From assembly GCF_004216715.1 (NCBI RefSeq), contig NZ_SGXG01000001.1, positions 1,989,001-2,053,000 of the forward strand: DNA of 64,000 bases, read 5' to 3'. The translations under genes and the position numbers were made by a program. Positions 1-9,670 of this stretch are shown here, piece after piece. Every line of letters starts with the position of its first letter. Position 1 is the first letter of the stretch. A model generated the notes under the pieces. That model saw nothing but the letters and a program-made list of their open reading frames with translations. It searched no databases and was not told where the DNA came from. Source of the stretch: Cecembia calidifontis (GTDB lineage: Bacteria > Bacteroidota > Bacteroidia > Cytophagales > Cyclobacteriaceae).

Positions 1-3000
1 GTGTGCTTGTGCTACTCTTAGTGCTTTCGAGCGCCACGGCGATGGCGCAAAGAACGGTGACGGGTACCATCCTGGATGAGTTCGGGGATGGCTTGCCTGG
101 TGTTACCGTTTTGGTGAAAGGTACCACAACAGGAACTGCTACTGACATTGATGGAAAATTCTCCCTCAATGTTCCAGGTGACAATGCCGTGTTGGTATTC
201 TCATTTATCGGTTATCAAACTGTAGAACAGGTAGTTGGTAACCGTTCAGTAATCAACCTGTCCATGCAGCCTGACGAAAGACAATTGTCAGAATTGGTTA
301 TCACCGGTTATACCATTGATAGCCGTCGTGAGACTACAGGTTCAATTTCAACGGTTAATCCGAGGGATTTGACCATTATCCCAACCGGTAACGTTGAACA
401 AACCCTACAAGGTAGGATTGCAGGTGTTACTGTTGTAACCAACGGTCAGCCAGGTACCACTTCCCAGATCAGGGTACGTGGTTTTGGTGCATTCGGTGGT
501 AACCAGCCTCTTTATATTGTAGACGGTGTGCCTGTTGAGAATACCGACTTCCTTAACCCGGATGACATCGAATCTACCACGGTATTGAAAGATGCTGCAG
601 CGGCTTCCATTTATGGTGCCAGAGCGGCTAACGGTGTGATCGTTTACACTACCAAAAGAGGTAACAAAAGGGCTCAAAAATTGAGATTCGATTATCATGG
701 TATGATGGGTTTCACTGACCCAGGAAGAGGATTGGATATGACCAACCCTCAGGAGTATGCAGATCTGACTTGGTTGGCTGAGATCAATCAGGCAAGAATT
801 GATGGTCGTGCTCCGAACTTTGGTCACCCGCAGTTAGGTAACGGTCCAAGACCTGTATTACCTTATTATATCAACGTTGGTGGTGCTGCAGGTGTGCCAG
901 GACCTTTGACCCCTGCTCAGTTAGAAGAGCAAAGAGCTTTATATAACATTGATCCAAGAAGAGGTCCAGTTCATCAGTTGGTGAGGGCAGCTACAGGAGA
1001 GGGTACAGACTGGTATGACGCCATCACTAGAAGGGCTCCTATTCAAAGACATTCTATGGGGTTCTATGGTGGCAGCGGTACCAGTAGATTCTTTCTGGGA
1101 TTGGGTATTCAAGATCAGGCAGGTATTTTGTTGAATAATGACTTCAGAAGGATCACTTTAAGAGCTAACTCTGAACATGATTTGGGAAGCAAAGTTCGCG
1201 TTGGTCAAAACTTCCAAGCTACCTACCGTCAGGTATTAGGACAGACAGGTGGAAACGGAGGTGTAGGTGTTTCAGCTGATGAAAACGACATTTTGCAAGC
1301 CTTCCGTATGCCGTCTATGATTCCTGTTAGAGATGAATTTGGTGGTTGGGCAGGTACTGCAGCAAGGGGTTTTAACAACCCAAGGAACCCAGTAGCCAAC
1401 CGTGACGGTTTGAAAAATAACAGAAACTTCAATGCCAATGCATTTGGTAACGTATATGTAGAAGTAGATCCAATTGAAAATCTGACTTTAAGATCTTCTA
1501 TAGGTGGCCAGTATGACAACTTCTATGGCGTTGGATTCACAAGATTGCAATACGAAAACTCCGAAAACAACTCTGCTTTCGGTTACAATGAATTCTCCGG
1601 CTATGTGTACAGATGGACATTTACCAATACTGCTCAGTACAAGAAAACTTTTGGCAGACATGCAATTGATGTATTAGCCGGTCAGGAAGCCTTGAATACC
1701 GGTAGAGGTAGAAATATGAACACTACGGGGCAAAACCCTTTTTCTGAGGACCCTAACTTCGTGACCATATCTAACTTGCCATTTGCAACAAGGATTGCAA
1801 ACTCAAGCCAGTTCTTGGGCGTTAATTTCCTTTCTTTCTTTGGAAGGGTGAATTACTCCTATAATGACAGGTATTTGTTCAGTGCAGTAATCCGTCGTGA
1901 TGGTTCTTCCAGATTTGGTCCTAATACGAGATGGGGGACTTTCCCAGCATTCTCTGCTGCATGGAGGCTTTCCTCTGAAGAATTCATGTCTTCTGCTACA
2001 TGGTTGGATGATTTGAAAATCAGAGGTGGTTGGGGACAAATGGGTAATTCCAACAACGTGGATCCAAATAACCAGTTCTCTTTGTTCGGTGGTGATTTGG
2101 CTGCTTCTTCTTACGATATCGCTGGCACCAACAGCTCAGCCATTATTGGTTTCAGAAGAACCCGTATTGGTAACCCTAATGCAAGATGGGAAACAGCTGT
2201 AACCAAAAACATTGGTTTTGATGGAACTGCCTTTGGTGGTAAATTGGACTTCATCATTGATTTGTGGCAAAAAGATACCAAGGATTTGTTGTTCCAAGTC
2301 CCAATCCCATCAGTTGCAGGCTTTAATGCCGCCGCTCCTTCTGTCAACATCGGTGAAATGATGAACAGAGGTATTGATATCATGATTGGTACACGTGGTA
2401 ATTTCTCCTCTGATTGGACTTATGAATTGCAGGTGAATGGTGGTTTCTTGAAAAATGAGATTGTTTACTTGGCTCCTGGCCTTGACTTCATCACCAATTT
2501 TAACCCTGGATTCAGAGGTATTTTCCCGATCAGAAACCAAGTTGGTCAGCCGATTTCTTCATTTTTTGGTTTTATTGTTGACGGTTTGTTCCAATCTGCT
2601 GAAGATGTTGCAAATCATGCAGTTCAGGATGGGGCTGCACCTGGTAGGTTTAAGTATAGAGATGTTAATGGTGACGGAGTGATCAATGCAGATGATAGAG
2701 CATTCCTGGGTTCTCCGGTCCCTAAATTCTCTGGAGGTTTGAACTTTACGGTTGCTTACAAAAACTTTGATTTGGCTGCTTACTTCTACGGTACTTATGG
2801 TAACAAGATTTGGGCACAGTGGAGATGGTTTACCGACTTCTTCCCAACTTTCGAAGGTGCTGCTATTTCAAGACGTCTGTTAAATGCATGGACACCAGAG
2901 AATCCTAACGCTACTGTACCGGTAGTTGACAAAACAGCTAATTTCAGTACCTCCGGTGTGGCAAACAGCTATTATGTAGTGGACGGTTCATATTTGAGAT

Positions 3001-3224
3001 TACAGAACTTGACATTGGGTTATACCATGCCCAATACTTTGTTGCAAAGGTGGAAATTGGAAAGATTGAGAGTGTTTGGTTCTGTAAACAACTTGTTTAC
3101 CATTACAGGATATGATGGATTGGATCCAATGGTAGGCGGTAACGTTGACTTGGCCTTCGGTATAGATGTGGGTAACTATCCTGTTACAAGAGGTTACACA
3201 TTTGGTTTGAATTTGAGTTTCTAA
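1..3224 (+). CDS. SusC-type TonB-dependent outer-membrane transporter (5' partial)
   Basis: Outer-membrane beta-barrel that imports oligomeric nutrients together with the SusD lipoprotein encoded next. The visible reading frame begins at base 3 inside a signal peptide (hydrophobic run ending in ATAMAQ), so the true start is probably just upstream of the window and at most a few residues are missing. After the signal come a carboxypeptidase-like regulatory domain (GTILDEFGDGLPGVTVLVKG), a plug domain with GFGAFGGNQPLYIVDGVPV, and a long aromatic-rich barrel ending in GLNLSF, as expected for an outer-membrane barrel. About 1070 residues is normal for SusC. SusD starts 60 bases downstream, so the two are very likely co-transcribed. 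The substrate cannot be read from the sequence. The neighbouring glycosylasparaginase hints at glycopeptides, but that is inference. Confidence 0.95.
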   Translation, partial: VLVLLLVLSSATAMAQRTVTGTILDEFGDGLPGVTVLVKGTTTGTATDIDGKFSLNVPGDNAVLVFSFIGYQTVEQVVGNRSVINLSMQPDERQLSELVITGYTIDSRRETTGSISTVNPRDLTIIPTGNVEQTLQGRIAGVTVVTNGQPGTTSQIRVRGFGAFGGNQPLYIVDGVPVENTDFLNPDDIESTTVLKDAAAASIYGARAANGVIVYTTKRGNKRAQKLRFDYHGMMGFTDPGRGLDMTNPQEYADLTWLAEINQARIDGRAPNFGHPQLGNGPRPVLPYYINVGGAAGVPGPLTPAQLEEQRALYNIDPRRGPVHQLVRAATGEGTDWYDAITRRAPIQRHSMGFYGGSGTSRFFLGLGIQDQAGILLNNDFRRITLRANSEHDLGSKVRVGQNFQATYRQVLGQTGGNGGVGVSADENDILQAFRMPSMIPVRDEFGGWAGTAARGFNNPRNPVANRDGLKNNRNFNANAFGNVYVEVDPIENLTLRSSIGGQYDNFYGVGFTRLQYENSENNSAFGYNEFSGYVYRWTFTNTAQYKKTFGRHAIDVLAGQEALNTGRGRNMNTTGQNPFSEDPNFVTISNLPFATRIANSSQFLGVNFLSFFGRVNYSYNDRYLFSAVIRRDGSSRFGPNTRWGTFPAFSAAWRLSSEEFMSSATWLDDLKIRGGWGQMGNSNNVDPNNQFSLFGGDLAASSYDIAGTNSSAIIGFRRTRIGNPNARWETAVTKNIGFDGTAFGGKLDFIIDLWQKDTKDLLFQVPIPSVAGFNAAAPSVNIGEMMNRGIDIMIGTRGNFSSDWTYELQVNGGFLKNEIVYLAPGLDFITNFNPGFRGIFPIRNQVGQPISSFFGFIVDGLFQSAEDVANHAVQDGAAPGRFKYRDVNGDGVINADDRAFLGSPVPKFSGGLNFTVAYKNFDLAAYFYGTYGNKIWAQWRWFTDFFPTFEGAAISRRLLNAWTPENPNATVPVVDKTANFSTSGVANSYYVVDGSYLRLQNLTLGYTMPNTLLQRWKLERLRVFGSVNNLFTITGYDGLDPMVGGNVDLAFGIDVGNYPVTRGYTFGLNLSF

Positions 3225-3284
3225 GCCAAACAATCTATCAAACAGTTTGTTATAAGCGAAAATTTCATAAAGTTTAATTGAAAT

Positions 3285-5021
3285 ATGAAAAGATTTAAAA
3301 TTCAAATTGCGGCGATATTGGCAGCGGGTTCTATGCTGTTTGCCACAAGCTGTGAGGACTTCTTGGAAGTCCCAGCAGTAGGCCAGCTTTCAGAAGCCCA
3401 GTTGACCTCTTTGGAAGGTCTCAATGCGGCTTTGATAGCTGCATATTCTCAGGTAAATGGTAGGTTCCAAAGAATGGCTTCTCCTTCCAACTGGGTGTGG
3501 GGAAGCATCAGAGGTGGAGATGCTAATAAGGGTACTGATCCTGGTGATTTCGTTTCTATTAACCCAATTCAAAGATATGAAGCTTTTTCAACCATTGATA
3601 TTTTGGAGGAAAACTGGAACGGTAATTACGAAGGTATTGCAAGGAATAATACTGTTTTGAGGCTTTTAGACAAAAAAGACCCTAGCGTTACAGATGCTCA
3701 AGCAAGAGGCATTGAGGCACAGGCAAGGTTCTTGAGGGCCCATCATTATTTCCAATTGTATAGAAATTTCAATAAAGTGCCCATCGTTCCCCATACAGTA
3801 GATTATGGCTCTCCAGAATTCAGTAATCTGAGCAATGATCAGGAAATGCTACCGTTTATTGAAGCAGAATTCAGATTTGCAGCAGAAAACCTTCCACCGA
3901 CACAACCTCAGGTGGGTCGGGTGAACTCATGGGCGGCTAAAGCATATTTGGGTAAAGTATTGTTGTATGCAAAAAAATATGCTGAAGCTAAACAAGTATT
4001 CGATGACGTGATTGCCAATGGCAGAACCAGTAATAACCTGCCTTATGGCTTGGTGCCTTACTATGATGATATGTTCAGAGGAGCCAATGACAACCATCAG
4101 GAGTCTGTTTGGGCATATCAGTCGGCGGCAAATACAGGATCTGTTAATAATGCAAACCCCGAGTTTGACCTAAATTTTCCTTATAATACCGGTCCGAATG
4201 GTCCCGGTAACTGTTGTGGGTTCTTCCAGCCAAGCTTCACCTTTGTGAACTCTTTTAGAACCAACGCTCAAGGTCTTCCTTTGTTGGATGGTTCTTACAA
4301 TCAACCTGCAAATAGGGTTGTTAATGACATGGGCATCACCTCTGCTCAACCATTTACACCGGATGCCGGTCCCCTTGACCCAAGATTAGACCATACTGTT
4401 GGTAGAAGAGGTATCCCTTATTTGGATTGGCAAGACCATCCTGGAGAAGCTTGGATCCGTAACCAGCCTAATGGTGGCCCATACTCTCCAAAGAAATATG
4501 TGTACCAAAGAGCTGAACAAGGTACCTTCCAAGATAACTCCTCTTGGACTCCAGGATATACCGGTATCAACTTTATGATCATCCGCTTTGCTGACGTGCT
4601 TTTGATGGCTGCGGAAGCTGAAGTTGAATTGGGTAATTTGGAGGCTGCTAGAGCTTTGGTAAACAGAGTAAGGACAAGAGCTAAAAACTCTGAATTGTTA
4701 AGGTCCAATGGCCAACCTGCGGCAAATTATGTGATTGATACATACAATACACCATGGACGGATGTTAACCTTGCCAGAGAAGCAGTAAGATTTGAGAGAA
4801 AATTGGAATTGGGAATGGAAGGTCACAGATTCTATGACCTGGCAAGGTGGGGTACCCTTAAGGCTGAAATTGATTTTTATTTAGCATTGGATGGTACATT
4901 GTTACAGGCTGCTTTAGGTGGGGCTTCATTTACCGTAAACAGAGATGAATGGTTGCCTATCCCTCAAAACCAAATTGACTTGATGGGGTCGGATAAATTG
5001 AGACAAAACCCTGGTTTCTAA
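3285..5021 (+). CDS. SusD/RagB family nutrient-binding outer-membrane lipoprotein
   Basis: Surface lipoprotein that caps the SusC barrel and binds substrate. The 578-residue product begins with a lipoprotein signal peptide whose lipobox (FATSC) puts the lipidated cysteine near residue 23, followed by EDFLEVPAVGQLSE, the typical SusD N-terminus. A TPR-like helical middle (AQARFLRAHHYFQLYRNF, WAAKAYLGKVLLYAKKY) and a C-terminal RxxELxxEGHRFYDLARWG-type segment (RKLELGMEGHRFYDLARWG) are diagnostic. The gene follows susC by 60 bases and is closed by a strong terminator, so susC-susD looks like a two-gene unit. No CAZyme is adjacent, which is unusual for a full polysaccharide utilisation locus. 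Confidence 0.95.
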   Translation: MKRFKIQIAAILAAGSMLFATSCEDFLEVPAVGQLSEAQLTSLEGLNAALIAAYSQVNGRFQRMASPSNWVWGSIRGGDANKGTDPGDFVSINPIQRYEAFSTIDILEENWNGNYEGIARNNTVLRLLDKKDPSVTDAQARGIEAQARFLRAHHYFQLYRNFNKVPIVPHTVDYGSPEFSNLSNDQEMLPFIEAEFRFAAENLPPTQPQVGRVNSWAAKAYLGKVLLYAKKYAEAKQVFDDVIANGRTSNNLPYGLVPYYDDMFRGANDNHQESVWAYQSAANTGSVNNANPEFDLNFPYNTGPNGPGNCCGFFQPSFTFVNSFRTNAQGLPLLDGSYNQPANRVVNDMGITSAQPFTPDAGPLDPRLDHTVGRRGIPYLDWQDHPGEAWIRNQPNGGPYSPKKYVYQRAEQGTFQDNSSWTPGYTGINFMIIRFADVLLMAAEAEVELGNLEAARALVNRVRTRAKNSELLRSNGQPAANYVIDTYNTPWTDVNLAREAVRFERKLELGMEGHRFYDLARWGTLKAEIDFYLALDGTLLQAALGGASFTVNRDEWLPIPQNQIDLMGSDKLRQNPGF

Positions 5022-5045
5022 TACCTGTTAAATCTGAAATAAATG

Positions 5046-5078
5046 CAAAGGGATGGCTGAAGTCATCCCTTTGTTTTT
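5046..5078 (+). terminator. Rho-independent terminator after susCD
   Basis: A 10-bp perfect stem CAAAGGGATG / CATCCCTTTG with an 8-base loop, followed by a run of T, 25 bases after the susD stop. Confidence 0.85.
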
Positions 5079-5178
5079 AAGGGAAAGGCTGGAAAATTAA
5101 AGCGGAAATCCATTTTTCGTAAGGATTTATTCCATTAACTTGATGCCATTATTACCCATCACAAAAGTAGTTTGGATC

Positions 5179-8100
5179 ATGAGAGTAAATTATTTATGGA
5201 TCGCGGCTTGGATAGTACTTCTTGCTGCTTGTTCCAAAAAAACAGATCATTTATTTAACCTAAAACCGGCCAGTGAAACAGGTATTGATTTTAACAACCT
5301 TATCGTTGAGTCCGATACTTTTAATATTCTTACTGATGAATACATTTTCAATGGGGGAGGGGTGGCTGTTGGAGACTTTAACAATGATGGTTTGCCTGAC
5401 CTTTATTTTACAGGTAATCAGGTAGCCAATAAGTTGTATTTGAATAAAGGTAATTTCAAGTTTGAGGATATTACAACCTCTTCCCAAACTGCTGCAGCCG
5501 ACCGGTGGAGTACGGGGGTAACAGTTGTCGACATCAATGCTGATGGCTGGCTGGATATTTATGTATGTGCAGCGATGTTTCCCGATAAAGAAAGGCGTGC
5601 CAATATGCTGTTTGTAAATCAGGGACTTGATAAAGAAGGGAAGCCCTATTTCAAGGAATTGGCCAAAGAATATGGTATAGCTGAAAATGGGAATAGCATG
5701 TGGGCTACATTCTTTGATTATAACAATGATGGGCTTTTGGATTTGTATGTCCTCAATAATGAACAAGTTAAAGGTGTTCCTTCTAATTTCAGGGAGAAAA
5801 TCACTGATGGTTCAGCCATCAACAATGATAGGCTTTACAAAAACAATGGGGATGGCACTTTCTCTGATGTAACCTTGGAAGCTGGAATTACCATTGAAGG
5901 ATTTGGTTTGGGGTTGGCTGTTGCTGATATCAATCAGGATGGGTGGCCTGATCTTTACATTTCCAATGATTATATGCCCAATGACATCCTTTACATCAAC
6001 AATCAGGATGGTACCTTTTCCAATAAAACCAGGGAGTATATCCGTCACCAAAGCATGTTCTCCATGGGATCTGATATTGCTGATTACAACAATGACGGAT
6101 ATCTCGATATCATCACTTTGGACATGTTGGGAGAAACCAACTACAGAAAGAAAACAACAATTGCCAAAAACTCCTATCAAACCTATATCAATAATGAAGA
6201 GTGGGGATATGAGTACCAACATGTCCGTAACATGCTGCATGTAGGAAATGGTCCTGGGATTCCTTTTAGTGAAATTGGGTTTTTGGCCGGGGTGTATCAA
6301 ACGGATTGGTCCTGGTCTCCTTTGTTTGTCGATATGGATAATGACGGCAAAAGGGATCTTTTGATTACAAATGGTTTTCCCAGAGACATTACAGATAAGG
6401 ATTTTGCCAATTATAGGGCAGATGTAGGGAATGTGGCTTCTGCCCGGCAATTGTTGGATTCCATTCCCATTGTCAAAATCCCTAATTACTCATTTAAGAA
6501 CAATGGTGATTGGACTTTCGAAAATGTAGGAGATACTTGGGGTTTGAATAAGCCCTCTTTTTCAAATGGAGCAGTATTTGTCGACTTAGATGGGGATGGG
6601 GATCTGGATTATGTGGTCAATAATATCAATGATCCGGCTTTTGTGTTTGAGAATAGGCTTAATCAAAAGAAGAAGGATGTCCCGAATTACCTTCGTGTCA
6701 AATTAAAAGGATCAGCACATAACCCATATGGAATAGGGGCCAAAATCGCCCTGAAAACCAAAGATGGGCAACTGATCTACCACGAACAACATCTTTCCAG
6801 GGGCTACATGTCTGCTGTGGAAGATATAGTCCATTTTGGGTTGGGAAGTTCTGAAGCTATTGCTTCCGTTGAAATTTATTGGCAGGAAGGAAAATATCAG
6901 AAGTTAGAAAATCTTACAGCCAATCAGGTCTTGATACTAGAATTAAATAATGCTTCCCCAAAGGCTTTAACCGAATTGGCTTTTCCTTTTACCCCCAAAA
7001 AGGTGGATCATTTTGTAAATGAAATTGCCGATCAATTGGGAATTGATTATCTGCACAAGGAAGCGGATAAAATTGATTACAATGTCCAAAGGACCCTGCC
7101 TCATAAATTGACCCAGTTTGGCCCCAGCTTGGCAGTAGGGGATGTCAATGGAGATGGATTGGAGGATTTTATTGTTGGAAGCTCCGCAGGATTTGCTCCT
7201 CAATTGTTCATTCAGCAAGCTTCCGGAGCATTTGACCAACGGAATCTATTCTCAGATGCCACTGAAAATAAATATGAGGAAATGGGAATGGTACTCTTTG
7301 ACTTGGACAACGACGGGGACTTGGATCTGTATATGGTATCAGGCAGTTCTGAATTCCTTCCCGATTCGGAAGAATATTTGGATAGGGTTTATCTGAATGA
7401 TGGGAAAGGTAATTTTTCCAGATCGCAGGATGCCTTTGAGGCAGTAATAGCCAGTGGTTCTGTTGTGAAAGCAGCCGACTTTGATGGGGACGGTTGGATG
7501 GACCTATTTGTTGGAGGCAGAGCTCCGATAGCCCAATACCCTTTTCCGGAGCAATCCTTCCTGTTTAGAAATAATCAGGGGAAGCTAGAAGATGTGACAG
7601 AGCTCTGGGCTCCCGGATTGAGGAAGATAGGCATGATTACGGATGCACTTTGGTCCGATGTAAATGATGACGGATTGGTGGATTTGGTCTTGGTGGGAGA
7701 ATTGATGCCTATCACCATCTTCAATAATACGGGGTCCAAATTGGAAAAATTACCGGATACAGGATTGGAAAAATATTTGGGTTGGTGGAACAGCATAGTG
7801 GCGGGTGATTTCAATGGGGATGGCAAGATGGATTATGTGGTAGGAAATTTGGGGGCCAATAATTATTACCATCCATCCGCGGAAAGGCCCGTAACAGTAT
7901 ATGGAAAAGATTTTGACAACAACCGCAGTATTGACCCGGTAATTTTTACATACTTCAAAGACAATTCTGGAAATTACACTTCAGTTCCCGCCCACTATTG
8001 GGATGATTTGTATGGTCAAAGTCCACTTTTCAGAAGGAAATTTACAGGTTACAAAAATTATGCACGCATTACCGAAGAGACTTTTTTTACAAAGGAAGAA

Positions 8101-8697
8101 CTTGAGGGAGCCATGGTCTTAAAGGGCAATTATGACAGAAGCAGTTGGGTTGAAAATTTAGGCAATGGTAAATTCAGGGTACATGAATTGCCATTGATGG
8201 CCCAATTTGCACCGGTGAATGGAATGATAGTGGACGATATCAATGGAGATGGTAATATGGATGTGTTGATGGTTGGGAATGATTACGGAAATGAGGTCTT
8301 TTCTGGAAGATATGATGCATTTACCGGATTGGTGTTATTGGGCGATGGAAAAGGAAGTTTTACCCCAATCCGATCCTATGATAGTGGTTTCTTGGTTCCG
8401 GGAGATGCAAAGTCTATGGCCATGGTGCATGATGGAAAGGGGCAGCCCCTATATCTTTCTACCCAGAACAGAGGGAAACTTAAAGTCCATCAAAGTATCA
8501 AATTGAATGGTGATTACCTCAGAATTCCTCCAACTGTTCACAGTGTTGTCATAGAATTTACGGACGGAAGAACACGAAAAGTGGAAGTCAAAAACAGGTC
8601 AGGGTTTCTTTCAAACTCCAGCAGCAGTATATTCCTGCCAAAGAATGTAAAGTCTGTAATTGGAATTGATTACAAAGGAAAGCGTGTTAGTTTTTAA
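5179..8697 (+). CDS. FG-GAP/VCBS repeat lipoprotein with ASPIC/UnbV domain (CRTAC1-like)
   Basis: Large (1172 aa) exported lipoprotein of unknown function, common beside SusCD pairs in Bacteroidota. I start it at the ATG at 5179 because it gives a compact lipoprotein signal with lipobox LLAAC (Cys18). A TTG at 5140 and an ATG at 5143 are in frame upstream but would put 12-13 residues ahead of the signal. The protein carries 13 calcium-loop-type motifs of the form DxNxDGxxD (for example DFNNDGLPD, DINADGWLD, DLDGDGDLD, DINGDGNMD), which indicates two beta-propeller blocks. Between them is an ASPIC/UnbV-like segment (HFGLGSSEAIASVEIYW). A second, weaker ASPIC-like stretch closes the protein (SVVIEFTDGRTRKVEV). 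It is separated from susD by a terminator, so it likely has its own promoter. The propellers suggest a binding or scaffold role at the cell surface, which is inference. Confidence 0.9.
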   Translation: MRVNYLWIAAWIVLLAACSKKTDHLFNLKPASETGIDFNNLIVESDTFNILTDEYIFNGGGVAVGDFNNDGLPDLYFTGNQVANKLYLNKGNFKFEDITTSSQTAAADRWSTGVTVVDINADGWLDIYVCAAMFPDKERRANMLFVNQGLDKEGKPYFKELAKEYGIAENGNSMWATFFDYNNDGLLDLYVLNNEQVKGVPSNFREKITDGSAINNDRLYKNNGDGTFSDVTLEAGITIEGFGLGLAVADINQDGWPDLYISNDYMPNDILYINNQDGTFSNKTREYIRHQSMFSMGSDIADYNNDGYLDIITLDMLGETNYRKKTTIAKNSYQTYINNEEWGYEYQHVRNMLHVGNGPGIPFSEIGFLAGVYQTDWSWSPLFVDMDNDGKRDLLITNGFPRDITDKDFANYRADVGNVASARQLLDSIPIVKIPNYSFKNNGDWTFENVGDTWGLNKPSFSNGAVFVDLDGDGDLDYVVNNINDPAFVFENRLNQKKKDVPNYLRVKLKGSAHNPYGIGAKIALKTKDGQLIYHEQHLSRGYMSAVEDIVHFGLGSSEAIASVEIYWQEGKYQKLENLTANQVLILELNNASPKALTELAFPFTPKKVDHFVNEIADQLGIDYLHKEADKIDYNVQRTLPHKLTQFGPSLAVGDVNGDGLEDFIVGSSAGFAPQLFIQQASGAFDQRNLFSDATENKYEEMGMVLFDLDNDGDLDLYMVSGSSEFLPDSEEYLDRVYLNDGKGNFSRSQDAFEAVIASGSVVKAADFDGDGWMDLFVGGRAPIAQYPFPEQSFLFRNNQGKLEDVTELWAPGLRKIGMITDALWSDVNDDGLVDLVLVGELMPITIFNNTGSKLEKLPDTGLEKYLGWWNSIVAGDFNGDGKMDYVVGNLGANNYYHPSAERPVTVYGKDFDNNRSIDPVIFTYFKDNSGNYTSVPAHYWDDLYGQSPLFRRKFTGYKNYARITEETFFTKEELEGAMVLKGNYDRSSWVENLGNGKFRVHELPLMAQFAPVNGMIVDDINGDGNMDVLMVGNDYGNEVFSGRYDAFTGLVLLGDGKGSFTPIRSYDSGFLVPGDAKSMAMVHDGKGQPLYLSTQNRGKLKVHQSIKLNGDYLRIPPTVHSVVIEFTDGRTRKVEVKNRSGFLSNSSSSIFLPKNVKSVIGIDYKGKRVSF

Positions 8698-8703
8698 TTT
8701 CAC

Positions 8704-8758
8704 TTGGAAAGTTGATCTTGTCCTGGTAAAAACAGGAAACACAAGGTCAACTTTCCAA
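8704..8758. terminator. Bidirectional hairpin terminator between convergent genes
   Basis: Long inverted repeat: TTGGAAAGTTGATCTTGT pairs with ACAAGGTCAACTTTCCAA with one G-T pair, around a loop of about 19 bases. It lies between the FG-GAP gene (plus) and the creatininase gene (minus) and can serve both. Confidence 0.75.
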
Positions 8759-8776
8759 TTATCTTAGGTAGGGTGT

Positions 8777-9538
8777 TTACTTGTAAAGAGCATCTGCATC
8801 TGCCTGACAGATATCTACCATGAGTTGTCCCACCTTTTGGCAGACATCTTCAAAATATCTTTTTCCCTTAACAGCATTTGATTTATGGGGATTTCCTATA
8901 CCGGTATCATCAGTCACTTGGGACCATTTTCTTTCTGCCCAGGCCCATTTTTCCCTCAATCCAGGGATTACAGATTTTTTTTCTTTTCCATCACCAGCTT
9001 GCTCTAAGGGCAATACCAATTCTGGGTGCAGGTACATGACCAAACTGGTTTCCATTTCATCTGCATGGTCGCCTTCTTCTTCAAAATATTTGCTCTTATC
9101 CAAAGCCTGGTACCAATTGCAGGTAAATAGTAGCATTTTTGGGAACAAGAGTCCCAATTCCCTCAGCATGGTCTTGAAATCATTGCCCCCATGACTGTTT
9201 AATATGAGAAACTTTTGGATACCTTGCCTGTTCAGGACGGTTAAAATATCTTTCAATATGGCAAATTGAGTGCTTGGGTTCATGTTGATGTCCAAGTAGA
9301 TGTCATGTTGTCCTGTATTTACCCCAAAGGGAATGGTAGGAAGAATGATGACCTTACTGCCTTTTTCCCAAGCAAATTTTCCGGCCCCTGCTCCGATTGC
9401 ATCTGCTTCATAAATGTCAGTCCCATAGGGCATATGGTAATTATGGGCCTCGGTGGCACCCCAAGGGAGTACGGCAAGCTCGAATCTTTCGGTTTTTAGG
9501 TTTTTCCAGTTGTTTTCTGCCAGAATATAGGGTCTCAT
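8777..9538 (-). CDS. Creatininase family amidohydrolase
   Basis: Metal-dependent hydrolase of the creatininase family (253 aa, usual length), which opens cyclic amides or cleaves related amide bonds. Family metal-site motifs are all present: WGATEAHNYHMPYGTD near the N-terminus, the central LNSHGGND, and GDHADEMETS, supplying the His/Asp/Glu ligands. There is no signal peptide, so it is cytoplasmic. The gene is divergent from the glycosylasparaginase gene across about 130 bases. The family also includes enzymes acting on formamides and on cofactor precursors, so creatinine is not a safe substrate guess. Position next to an amide hydrolase and a nutrient-uptake locus suggests catabolism of an imported nitrogenous compound (inference). 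Confidence 0.9.
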   Translation of the reverse strand: MRPYILAENNWKNLKTERFELAVLPWGATEAHNYHMPYGTDIYEADAIGAGAGKFAWEKGSKVIILPTIPFGVNTGQHDIYLDINMNPSTQFAILKDILTVLNRQGIQKFLILNSHGGNDFKTMLRELGLLFPKMLLFTCNWYQALDKSKYFEEEGDHADEMETSLVMYLHPELVLPLEQAGDGKEKKSVIPGLREKWAWAERKWSQVTDDTGIGNPHKSNAVKGKRYFEDVCQKVGQLMVDICQADADALYK

Positions 9539-9670
9539 CTTTAAATTTTGGTTTATATAGCTTGAATTTACACTGGATTGCTGACTTTTTTAAAAATATC
9601 ATCTAAGAATCCTGCAAAATGCAATTTTTTTTCAATATTGTTTATTGTTTCAACATCAACTGATTCTCCC

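Noticed and set aside
5046..5078. Attenuator controlling the FG-GAP gene
   Set aside because: The hairpin follows the susD stop with a T-run and is explained as a plain terminator.
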